NCBI RefSeq assembly: GCF_000196115.1
Contig: NC_005027.1
Location: 5,011,001-5,075,000, forward strand
Origin: Rhodopirellula baltica SH 1
Lineage (GTDB): Bacteria; Planctomycetota; Planctomycetia; Pirellulales; Pirellulaceae
Length of the DNA stretch: 64,000 bases
Direction: 5' to 3'
The translations under genes were made by a program, and so were the position numbers. Positions 6,918 through 15,600 of this stretch are shown piece by piece (position 1 is the stretch's first letter; the number at the start of each line of letters is the position of its first letter). The notes under the pieces are model-generated. The model saw nothing but the letters and a program-made list of their open reading frames with translations. It was not told where the DNA came from and did no database searches.

Positions 6918-7946
6918 TCACTCGGCCGTATCCTTGTTCCCCTTCGCCAACCAAGCATCGGCGACCACCGTGTCCCAGACCAACTGAGTGATGTGGTAAA
7001 CGATCATTGGCAACACGCTGACTCCCAGGTCCATGGACGCTTGCAGGCCAATCGCAAGCGTTTTCTGACTGGCCGAGAAACCCACCGCGATTTGTGTCTC
7101 GCGCCCCCGGCCTAAGATCCAACGCGTGAACAGGATCCCAATCAACAAGCACACCAAGTGAATCACAGATGCGGCCGCAATCAGTTGAGCAAACACGGCC
7201 ACGCCGTCTTCCTCGGTGATGGAAACCAACTTGTCAGCGGTGGTCACGGCGCCGAACAGCACCATGATCAGGATGCCTCCCTGAGCTGCCCAGGACAAAG
7301 TCGGCTTGGCTCGATCGGCCCACTCGGCCCATCCCCAATGCCGCATGCACTGGGCCAATGTCAACGGTGCCACCACCACCAATCCTAGCTTGATCGCCTG
7401 GCTCGCCAGTGTCTGACCACCCGATCCGTCGCCACCAACGGCTGCCCCGATCTCCTGCAGCCCGCGAGTGAGCTCCGCCACCGCTTCGGTGTCCGAAACC
7501 AACCACCATCCCAGCGGGATCACACCGACGCAGGCGAGATTGGTCACGACCGTAGTCAACATCGGGATCGAATCGTCACCGCCAGCTCGACGCGTCCACA
7601 CCATCGCCGACGCGAGCGTGCATGGCACCAACGACGCCACATAGAACGACAACTTCCATTCTGGTGCGATCCATCCTGCAATCCACCATGCGGCCAAAGG
7701 GACCGCCACTGTGTTCAGGCTGACCGCTGCCAACACCGCGGTCGGTCTCCGCACCGCATCGGTCACCGAACGCAAAGGCAGCGTCATGCCCGAGGCCCAC
7801 ATCACGGCGAACACCACCGCACTGCGAAGCCAGTCCTGCTCCGCCACCGGTCGAAGGTAATCAGCGGCGGTGAATCCAATCGCGAACAAGACCGCCAACG
7901 TCAGAAGAAACCCGTGCCGTCGTCCCCAGGCCAAAAGTGGTTTCAT
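6918..7946 (-). CDS. Bile acid:sodium symporter family (SBF-like) transporter
   Basis: A 342-residue polytopic membrane protein with about 9-10 hydrophobic helices, starting MKPLLAWGRRHGFLLTLAVL. The overall pattern and segments such as WASGMTLPLRSV, TVVTNLACVGVIPLGWWLV and VGFSASQKTLAIGLQ match the SBF-like (BASS) family of sodium-coupled organic anion transporters. The substrate cannot be read from the sequence. It starts 5 nt after the stop of the TIM-barrel isomerase gene, so the two are probably one operon, which hints at uptake of a sugar- or polyol-derived anion. Confidence 0.82.
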   Translation of the reverse strand: MKPLLAWGRRHGFLLTLAVLFAIGFTAADYLRPVAEQDWLRSAVVFAVMWASGMTLPLRSVTDAVRRPTAVLAAVSLNTVAVPLAAWWIAGWIAPEWKLSFYVASLVPCTLASAMVWTRRAGGDDSIPMLTTVVTNLACVGVIPLGWWLVSDTEAVAELTRGLQEIGAAVGGDGSGGQTLASQAIKLGLVVVAPLTLAQCMRHWGWAEWADRAKPTLSWAAQGGILIMVLFGAVTTADKLVSITEEDGVAVFAQLIAAASVIHLVCLLIGILFTRWILGRGRETQIAVGFSASQKTLAIGLQASMDLGVSVLPMIVYHITQLVWDTVVADAWLAKGNKDTAE

Positions 7947-7951
7947 TCAGT

Positions 7952-8971
7952 TCAAGCCTGCGCGGCCGAGGCTTGCTGGGCCGCTTCGACCGCTTTCGCG
8001 ATCACGTCACGCGATTTCTGGCAACCTTCCGCGGCGACCTTTTCCGCGGGCAGCTTCCAATAAGTCGGATTGAACAACTCCAACGAAAACGTGCCAACAA
8101 ATCCGTTGCGAAGCAACATGGAAATGGTGCCGACCAAGTCACACACTCCATCGCCCGGGTACACGCGATCTTTGTCGGCGATCACATCGATGCCGGGCTG
8201 AGCGGGATAGTCATTGATGTGGAACAGCGGCATGCGTGAGGCTTCGATCATGCCCAGCGACGACATGTCATTGCCGCCTTTGTAAATGTGATAGAAATCC
8301 GGCAGCACCGCGGCGGACGGGTGAGCCGCCGCCGTCGAGACGTAAGCCAACTCTGCCAACCGATGCAGCACCGGCGAGAAACCCCAAAGCTCCAGCAACG
8401 GTGTCACTCCCATCGTGTCGCCAAGCTCCAAAATCGCCCGGTAACGTTCACCGATTGTCTCCAGCGACGGCGCACCACCATCACCAAGTTCTTCCTTTCG
8501 ATGAACGCCGATCGGAGGCGCGGCCATTTGCTTGCCGCCGAGCGAAGCGACCAACTCCATGTCCCGCTTGGCCTCCTCCAAACCAGCTTGGCGTGCCGCC
8601 GGATCGTCAACGATCCAACGAGCAAAACCGATCGCGCCGACAACATTCAATCCTGAATCGTCGAGTTGTTTCTTCAAATCAGAAACGCTGCCGCCACCAT
8701 CGACATAGCTTCGCAGATCGCGAATCCATGGTTCGATCCCATCAAACCCAGCTTTGGAAACGACCTCGATTTGCTGGGGCACGGTCAAGTTGTGTCCGCG
8801 AAGCGTGCTGGTGTTCATTGCCAGCGGTGGCGTCGGAATCGCGTCGACCGACGATTTCGCCGCCGTCAGCGTCGTGGGTGACTCGGACGCGAAAAGTTGC
8901 GAGGCGGGCAGTGCGGCGGCGACAGTTGAGGCCGCCAACAACGCTTGGCGACGAGGAAAGGTGTTCGACAT
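7952..8971 (-). CDS. Secreted sugar phosphate isomerase/epimerase-like TIM-barrel protein
   Basis: This 339-residue protein has a twin-arginine-type signal (PRRQALLAASTVAAALPASQ, residues 6-25), so it is probably exported folded. The mature part has the xylose-isomerase-like TIM-barrel pattern: an early strand LAMNTSTLRG, then KAGFDGIEPWIRDLRSYV, TPLLELWGFSP and, near the C-terminus, FHINDYPAQPG and GTFSLELFNPTYW, with candidate metal ligands Glu, His and Glu. The exact substrate is unknown. Such exported members are abundant in planctomycetes. It is the first gene of a likely two-gene operon with the BASS transporter. Confidence 0.82.
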   Translation of the reverse strand: MSNTFPRRQALLAASTVAAALPASQLFASESPTTLTAAKSSVDAIPTPPLAMNTSTLRGHNLTVPQQIEVVSKAGFDGIEPWIRDLRSYVDGGGSVSDLKKQLDDSGLNVVGAIGFARWIVDDPAARQAGLEEAKRDMELVASLGGKQMAAPPIGVHRKEELGDGGAPSLETIGERYRAILELGDTMGVTPLLELWGFSPVLHRLAELAYVSTAAAHPSAAVLPDFYHIYKGGNDMSSLGMIEASRMPLFHINDYPAQPGIDVIADKDRVYPGDGVCDLVGTISMLLRNGFVGTFSLELFNPTYWKLPAEKVAAEGCQKSRDVIAKAVEAAQQASAAQA

Positions 8972-9052
8972 CGAGGCAGCATCCTGAGGAATGAAAACCC
9001 ACAGTGTATTTCAAATGAAGACCAAACGGTCGGTTGCTTTGCGTTCGCTCCC

Positions 9053-9113
9053 AGCGGAGCAGCGTGAGTCGCCCGGTCTTCCCCTCTTAGCGGAGCGGCG
9101 CGAGCCGCCCGGT
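9053..9113 (+). repeat. Tandem pair of 25-bp REP-like units
   Basis: Two 25-bp units (9053-9077 and 9089-9113) begin AGCGGAGC and end CGCCCGGT. They differ at three positions and are separated by 11 bp. A third copy is inverted at 6428-6452. The units lie between the hypothetical gene at 9156 and the isomerase start; otherwise the 184 bp intergenic stretch shows nothing recognised. Confidence 0.65.
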
Positions 9114-9155
9114 TCCGCGTCACCGGAGAGCTCCCGCCCTTCCACTACAAAACCC

Positions 9156-9713
9156 CTAAGTCGCCCCGAGCAGATCGTAGCTCCACTGCCGCGTTGGACC
9201 ACCAGCGGATTGATCCGGCACGAACCGTATTCCACCATCAGAGTCCGAATCACGAACCGATTGGGTTTGCCCCAACAACGATGTCGCGAGCATGTTTTCC
9301 GCCGCGTACTGGGTTCCTAAATTGGCAACGGGATGCTCCTTGGCATCCGAGGCGGACATTCTCACTGCCCAATCGAATCGAACGCGGGGAGATTCTGAAT
9401 CGCTCTCCTCCGCATCCGCCTTTTCCAACACTTGCACGCTGACACTGAAGTGACTGCTGCCGGCACAGCCGACTCCCAGGATCGTCGGCACACCTTCGAT
9501 GGTTTCGGTCGACAACTGCTGAAGTGCTGGCGAGGCGGGCCAATCCTGATCGGATGAACCTTCCACGCTGCGAGCTTCGGCAACCTCGCCCGTTTCGGAC
9601 TGCCAGCGAACGATGTGGGCGTAGCGATCTTGTTGCCACTCAAACCGGATTTGCAAACTCCCATTTTCGGTTTGCAACTGGTGGGCGGGAGGCGTCGAGA
9701 TGGAAGAAGACAT
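9156..9713 (-). CDS. Hypothetical protein, 185 residues
   Basis: I do not recognise the family. The frame is open further upstream, into hisH, but the ATG at 9711-9713 (MSSSISTPPAHQL) gives a gene 32 nt after the hisH stop and is the sensible start. The protein is soluble, acidic and strand-rich: LQIRFEWQQDRYAHIVRWQ, then STETIEGVPTILGVGCAGSSHFSVSVQVLEKAD, described here only as residues 18-36 and 71-103. There is no signal peptide or membrane helix. It is probably co-transcribed with hisH, but nothing links it to histidine synthesis. Confidence 0.68.
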   Translation of the reverse strand: MSSSISTPPAHQLQTENGSLQIRFEWQQDRYAHIVRWQSETGEVAEARSVEGSSDQDWPASPALQQLSTETIEGVPTILGVGCAGSSHFSVSVQVLEKADAEESDSESPRVRFDWAVRMSASDAKEHPVANLGTQYAAENMLATSLLGQTQSVRDSDSDGGIRFVPDQSAGGPTRQWSYDLLGAT

Positions 9714-9745
9714 GCGAGTGTGCTCGTGGTTGGATGGCGAATGAA

Positions 9746-10363
9746 TCAGGCGACTTCGACCGGCGCGGTCGCGAAACGCTGCATCAATCGCAGTCCGTCT
9801 CCCTGGCTCTTCTCGGGGTGGAACTGGGTCGCCATCAAATTGCCACGACGCACGGCGGCACAAAACTCGCCACCGTAATCACATGTCAATGCGACCACCG
9901 ATGGATCGGCCGGGCGAACGAAATAGGAGTGGACAAAGTAGAAATGCGTTCCGGATTGAATCCCGAGGTCGGCACCGGCGTCCTTCACATCGACCGCGTT
10001 CCAACCCATGTGTGGGACCTTGAACTCGGCGGGCAATTCGAATGCGACCACATCGCCGCCCAACACGCCGAGCCCTTCGTGGGTGCCGCCCTCGAAGCCT
10101 TGCTCGAACAGCATCTGCAGCCCCAGGCAGATTCCCAAAAAGGGTTTGCCCGAAGCGATGAAATCTTTGATCGGCTTCTCCAGATCGCGGCGACGAATCT
10201 CGCCAATCGCATCCCCAAACGCTCCCACACCCGGCAGGATCAATCGCTCGGCCGCTGCGATCTGGCTAGCATCACTGGTGATCTCCGCCTCCACGCCCGA
10301 ACGTTCCACCGCCTTTTGGACACTGCGGAGGTTTCCCATTTGATAGTCAACGATGGTGATCAT
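9746..10363 (-). CDS. hisH: Imidazole glycerol phosphate synthase, glutamine amidotransferase subunit
   Basis: HisH releases ammonia from glutamine for HisF in histidine and purine-precursor synthesis. The 205-residue length is typical. The class I glutamine amidotransferase triad is visible: nucleophile C79 in FLGICLGLQ and H182/E184 in QFHPEKSQ. The N-terminus MITIVDYQMGNLRSVQKA and the HFYFVHSYFV segment are family hallmarks. hisF is not adjacent in this window, so the histidine genes are scattered. A hypothetical gene follows 32 nt downstream. Confidence 0.95.
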   Translation of the reverse strand: MITIVDYQMGNLRSVQKAVERSGVEAEITSDASQIAAAERLILPGVGAFGDAIGEIRRRDLEKPIKDFIASGKPFLGICLGLQMLFEQGFEGGTHEGLGVLGGDVVAFELPAEFKVPHMGWNAVDVKDAGADLGIQSGTHFYFVHSYFVRPADPSVVALTCDYGGEFCAAVRRGNLMATQFHPEKSQGDGLRLMQRFATAPVEVA

Positions 10364-10487
10364 GGGTGCCAGTCTTAAAAAAAAGCGGTTTCGCGGGAAT
10401 GTGGTGACGAGAGAACAAAGTCAAGAGAATCGTGTGCCATCGGTCGTTTTACAACATCAGCTTGCGAGTCCTAACCCGACGTGCGAC

Positions 10488-10591
10488 GACAGGTTGATTT
10501 ACTCAGTCTTTAGCCGACGGGCGTTAGCCCCGGTTTTTTGGTGATGGAACCAAGGGTACCTCCGCAACGGCTCAGTAAATCAACAGCCGGC
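10488..10591. repeat. MITE-like repeat, second copy of the AGCC-TTGA family
   Basis: The ends AGGTTGATTTACTCAG and CTCAGTAAATCAACAGCC are an imperfect inverted pair of about 17 bp. The internal motif GGGCGTTAGCCCCGGTT is the same as in the 6788-6910 element, in opposite orientation. It lies in the 248-bp gap between hisH and the recQ stop, which otherwise shows no gene. Confidence 0.66.
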
Positions 10592-10611
10592 GAGCGGATG
10601 ACCGCCAAGAA

Positions 10612-12600
10612 TCAGTTCGCCCTCATCGCCGCCAAAACGGTGGTGAAGGGAACAGATTCACAGACACCAAAGCCAAAATGCCGGTTCACACGAAAACGCA
10701 TGAAAGCGGGCGTGTACAAGCCACACAGGAATTTGGCCTGATCGATCGGATCTGAAAAGAGGTCGGGATATTCCGCGATCGCATCGGTCATCGCTCTTTG
10801 GGCCGAATCTCCAATCGAATCAGGTGGATTCAACTGGGTATCCCACGGCCCCTCGCCGCGACAAGTCGAGCATTTCCCGCAGGGACGCGAACGGCGTGAA
10901 CCGAAATGAGCCGCCATCGCGACTGGCAAACACTCCTTGCAGGCAATGAATTCCATCATCGAATCGATGCGTTGCTGGGTTGCCTCCATCGACGCGTCAA
11001 AACGTTTCAACAAGTGCTTCACCGTCGCTGCGGGCCGAGCGATTCGTTCCACCCAGCGGTACCCATGCATCAGTTCGGACGATTCTAACTCGATGACTCC
11101 AGACAACGACAACTCTTCGAGCGCCGCCACTAAGCGGTTTCGAGGCACACGATACTGACGCGTCGCCACCACCAAATTGACCCGGTACGCACGCTTGGCT
11201 TTGACCAACGAGGCAACAATCGCGGAAACCGCCTCCGGATCGATCGCGTCACTTCGCGAAACGATTTCCGAAATGTCGCACCTTGGTTTGACGCGATAAA
11301 CGTCATACCGAGCCGGCAGCAACTCCAGGTGCCCACGCTGCCGCAACTGAATCATGAACGTGCCGACCACTCCAGAAGACAAGTTCACTTCCCAAGCCAG
11401 CTTGCCGAGCGACAGATAAAACGAATCCGGTTGGCCGATCAACCGATCCAACAAACGTTCCACGGACTCTTTCGTCGGCCAGTCACTGCACGGCAAATTG
11501 CGAATCGCGATTTGGTCTTCGGGAACCAACCATGTTTGACATTGGGTCGCTTTGCCATCCCGGCCGCCTCGTCCAATCTCTTGGCTGTACCCTTCCAACG
11601 ACGACGAAGGGTTGTAGTGAATCACTCGGCGAACATTGGGTTTGTCCACGCCCATGCCAAAGGCCACCGTGCCGACCAAGATGCCGTTGTTGGATTCCAA
11701 AAACCACTGCTGAATGGAATCACGCTGTTCGCTGGTCAACCCTGCGTGGTAGGCCATCGCAGAAAGGCCCTCTTCGTTGAGCGACTCGGCCAGTTGTTCG
11801 GCGGTCCGGCGACGAGTGACATAGACAATCGTGACACCCTTGCTGCGTGACTTCGCTGCCTTCCGAAGCTGTTCCAGCAACCGCTCGTCCCGCTCACGGG
11901 AAGTCACCTGTGTGCATTGCAGATGCAAATTCGATCGATGCGTGGGGACCTTCACAACATCAGTTCGTTCCAACCCAAACGCCGATCGAATTTCGCGAAC
12001 GACGCGTTGAGGTGCCGTCGCTGTCAGCGCCAACACTTGCGGGATGCTATGCTCCTCCACCACGTCCGGCAACCGAAGATAATCGGGCCGAAAGTGGTGC
12101 CCCCATTCGCTCATGCAGTGGGCTTCGTCGACCGCCAACATTGAAATCGGTGTCTCACCCAAGACCGCACGAAAACGCTCATTGAAAAAGCGTTCTGGGG
12201 AAACATACAGCAACTTGCAGTGGCCCGAACGAACCCGTTTCAAGTCCAAACGAAGTTCCTGCGGCGAGGCGGAATGGTCGAGCCTGGCGACCTCAATGCC
12301 CCGTCGTTTCAGCGAATCGCCTTGGTCCTTCATCAAAGCGACCAAGGGTGAAACAACCACTGTCAGGTGCGGCAAGCATTGGCTGACCAGTTGGTAGCAC
12401 AAACTTTTGCCACTTCCCGTCGGCATCACCGCGACCACGTTGCGACCGTCAAACAGTCGCTCGATGACCTTCTTCTGCGGCGGCAGCAAACGATCAAAAC
12501 CAAACGCATCACTCAACACCCGCTCAGCAATTGCCCAGCGGGTTGAAAGCATGCTTGGATCGATGGAAGCATTCTCGGCGTCCGTGCCCGTTTCTTCCAT
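10612..12600 (-). CDS. recQ: RecQ family ATP-dependent DNA helicase
   Basis: A 662-residue 3'-5' helicase for recombination and repair. Motif I is MPTGSGKS (59-66), motif II is the DEAH-type LAVDEAHCMSEWG, motif III is ALTATAP, and motifs V/VI are GTVAFGMGVDKPNVR and QEIGRGGRDG. A RecQ-C-terminal zinc site follows: ACKEC near residue 555, then CGKCSTC about 25 residues later. No HRDC domain is evident. The roughly 80-residue tail after the zinc site is unusual but short. The gene stands alone, next to a repeat element and downstream of the giant surface-protein gene. Confidence 0.92.
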   Translation of the reverse strand: MEETGTDAENASIDPSMLSTRWAIAERVLSDAFGFDRLLPPQKKVIERLFDGRNVVAVMPTGSGKSLCYQLVSQCLPHLTVVVSPLVALMKDQGDSLKRRGIEVARLDHSASPQELRLDLKRVRSGHCKLLYVSPERFFNERFRAVLGETPISMLAVDEAHCMSEWGHHFRPDYLRLPDVVEEHSIPQVLALTATAPQRVVREIRSAFGLERTDVVKVPTHRSNLHLQCTQVTSRERDERLLEQLRKAAKSRSKGVTIVYVTRRRTAEQLAESLNEEGLSAMAYHAGLTSEQRDSIQQWFLESNNGILVGTVAFGMGVDKPNVRRVIHYNPSSSLEGYSQEIGRGGRDGKATQCQTWLVPEDQIAIRNLPCSDWPTKESVERLLDRLIGQPDSFYLSLGKLAWEVNLSSGVVGTFMIQLRQRGHLELLPARYDVYRVKPRCDISEIVSRSDAIDPEAVSAIVASLVKAKRAYRVNLVVATRQYRVPRNRLVAALEELSLSGVIELESSELMHGYRWVERIARPAATVKHLLKRFDASMEATQQRIDSMMEFIACKECLPVAMAAHFGSRRSRPCGKCSTCRGEGPWDTQLNPPDSIGDSAQRAMTDAIAEYPDLFSDPIDQAKFLCGLYTPAFMRFRVNRHFGFGVCESVPFTTVLAAMRAN

Positions 12601-12618
12601 CGTGACCCGTTACTTCCT

Positions 12619-15600
12619 TCAGAACAGCGAGGGGGAATCGAATTCAGCCGCCAAAACTTCGTCTACCGCGTCTTCGCGACGCAAGAAGTCGTCAGCCGAA
12701 ATCTCGACCAAAACCGGTTCGGCCCCAGCGTTTTCTTCCTCCAGACGATTGATCTCGTTGATCACCATCAACGCGTCCAATGAGGTCACTTCACCGTTGC
12801 CCGAAACATCCAGGTACCCCGGGAACGACTGCATGTTTCCGGGCTCCAAACGACCGGGTCCGTTTGCTTCGAGGTAGTTGATGATCCGCAGTGCATCCAA
12901 AGGGGCGACCGATTGGTTTCGATCGACATCGTAACGGTTGCGAGCGTTTTGGAATGGTGTTTGTCCCAACCCGACCGTGTAAGTGAACTGCACATCCGTG
13001 GCCAGTGGCCGAGGCCCAAACTCCAACGCACGAGCCGTCAGGTTGTAGACACCAGTGTCGAATGGTCCCGGTGTTGCAACTAGCGTTTGTGTTTCGATGT
13101 CGTACTTCATCCAGCTCGGCAAGGTACCCGATTGACCAAAGATGCGGATCGAGAAGTTTCCGCCTTCTGGATCACTGACCATGTTATCGGGCAATTGGAA
13201 TTCCAGGTATTGCCCACTGACCAACGACCGGTCTTGGAAAGTTGCATCGGCCATCGCCATGTCAAACACGGGTGGTTCGTTGACGTTGTTGACTTGCACT
13301 GTGATGGTGCGATCCGTCGTTGCGGTTCCATCGTCCGCTCGAATCACCAATGTTTGTGCCGGTGCGTCAGGTGCATCGACATCAAAGACAGCGTTCGGAC
13401 GAACCCGAAGCAATCTCGAATTGGGATCCAAGTCGAAGTTGGCAAACCCGGTGCCACCGACCAATTGGGTTGTCACCAAATCGCCGTCAGGATCAGCCAC
13501 ACCGATCCGCCCGACAATCACCCAATTGTCGCTCGAGGTGGGTGCACCGTTTGGATACGGCACCTCCGAAACAACAACACGTTCGGTGGTAATCGTGGGA
13601 TTCTCATTTCGGTTCAGCACTTCTACCAACAACGTCGCCGTGAATGGTGCGACCGAGCTATCAACAGTATCTGTGATTCGGAAGCTCAATTGGTGGACCG
13701 ATTGATCCTCAAAATCCAGTTCCACTCCAGACGCGATTCGGAGTGTTCCGGTTCCCGCATCAGTGCCGGTTCCGGCAACAAACTCGAACAATGAATTCGA
13801 TGGACCGTCCAGCAGTTCAATGCTGTGATCCTGCGGTCGTTGTTCCGGATCCACCAGCGTCAAAAGTTGGTCCGCGGAGGGTACGCTGCCCTCGTTGAAC
13901 TGGACCACCGACGGTTGCAGTTTCGGTTGTTCGTTCACACCCAAAACGGAAATCTGGACGTTCACCGTTTCGGCCAATGGCGGGCCACCATTGTCGCTGA
14001 CGCGAACTCGCAATGTCATATTCGGGAATGTTTCGAAATCCAATTCCGCACCGGGCAACAACCGCACGGCACCTTCCTGGGTGACACGAACGAAGTTGGC
14101 CGCGACTCCGCCGACCACTTCGAATTGATGCATCTGTCCTTCATCGGGATCGTCGACTTCCAAGCGGAACAACTCTCCCGTTGCGTCTTCCGACACAGCG
14201 AACTGTGTTTGTGCGATCGTCGGCCGGTCATTCTCGTTGAGCACTAAGATTCGCTGTTCAACAATGCTTTCTGCAGGAATCGCAGCGTCATCACTAACTC
14301 GAACCAACAGGGTTCGCTGCGTGTTGTTCTCGAAATCCAAACTATCCGCATTCAGCAACGTTACCACGCCGGTGATCGGATCAACGCTGAAGTCATTCTG
14401 GGCTTCGCCGCCGACCAGTTCGAACGACAACTGTTGACGGAATGCGACGTCGGGATCAAACGCTTTGACGCGTCCAATCGCGGAACCCGCCGGCACATCT
14501 TCCGTGACCACCAGCGGTGTGTCCTGCACCACTGGAGCCTCGTTGATATCTCGCAGCGAAATCGTGATGCGGTTGGTGGTCTTTGCCCCCGCGGCATCCG
14601 TGATTCGCATCGTGATGATTCGGTTGGGCTCAGTTTCGAAATCCAAGTCCGAGTCGGCTGTCACGGTCAGATTTCCGGTGGACGAATTGACGACCAATCC
14701 TGCCGAGTTGCCACCAATGATCTCGTACAACAATGGCACACCACCGTCGGCTGGCTGATCAGCATCATCAGCTTGCTGAACGAGGATTTCGGTTCCGACC
14801 GGCAGATTCTCATCCACCAAAATGACTTGATCGGTCGTCTTCGGCAGCGTGTTCACCCGAAACACATCTTCGAAAACAAAGTTATCAAAGCGTGACACGG
14901 TGAAAGAATGCTCAGCCGTCCCCAACAACGCCGTCGCACCGGTTCCGGTTTGGACTTGCAAGTCATAGTCGCCTTCGAACAGCGACCGCAACTCATAGAT
15001 ACCGTCTTGGTCCGTCACCGTGGATGCTTCGCTTTGGACGTAAGTCAATCGATCGAAGGCACCAAACGTTGTCCCGCCGGTGATGGTGGTGTCCGAATAC
15101 GCTTCAACGCGAACGATCTCATCCGAAGGGACCGACAACGTCACCGTTTCTCGGCGACCATTGACCAACACGCCGCTCACCGCGGTGGCGATCAGATCGC
15201 CATCAGCATTGAACGCATCCAAACGGCCGTAAGAAACCAACGACGTGAACGCACTGCCGAGAGCGTCAATCGAAACCGACTTCACGGGACGATAGAAATC
15301 AAACCGCAACCGGTTGAAGGTTGAAAATTGCTGGAAGCCGCCATCACTGAACACTCGGTTGCCGCTGATTCGGCCACTCAGATATTGGCGTTCGGCCAGG
15401 ATCGGCGTATTCGAGAAGAAATTGCCACTCGTGCTGGTAACGGTCACGCCTGGGAATTCGTTTGTGAGCACATACGTCAGATCCTGAACGGTTGGGTCCA
15501 GCGGATCGAACGGTGGCACCACGTCATCAGGCTCAACGACAAATGTCAAATCGTCCAACCGATCGTTGTCATTGGTGTCCGCGAAAACGGTGATTCCCTG

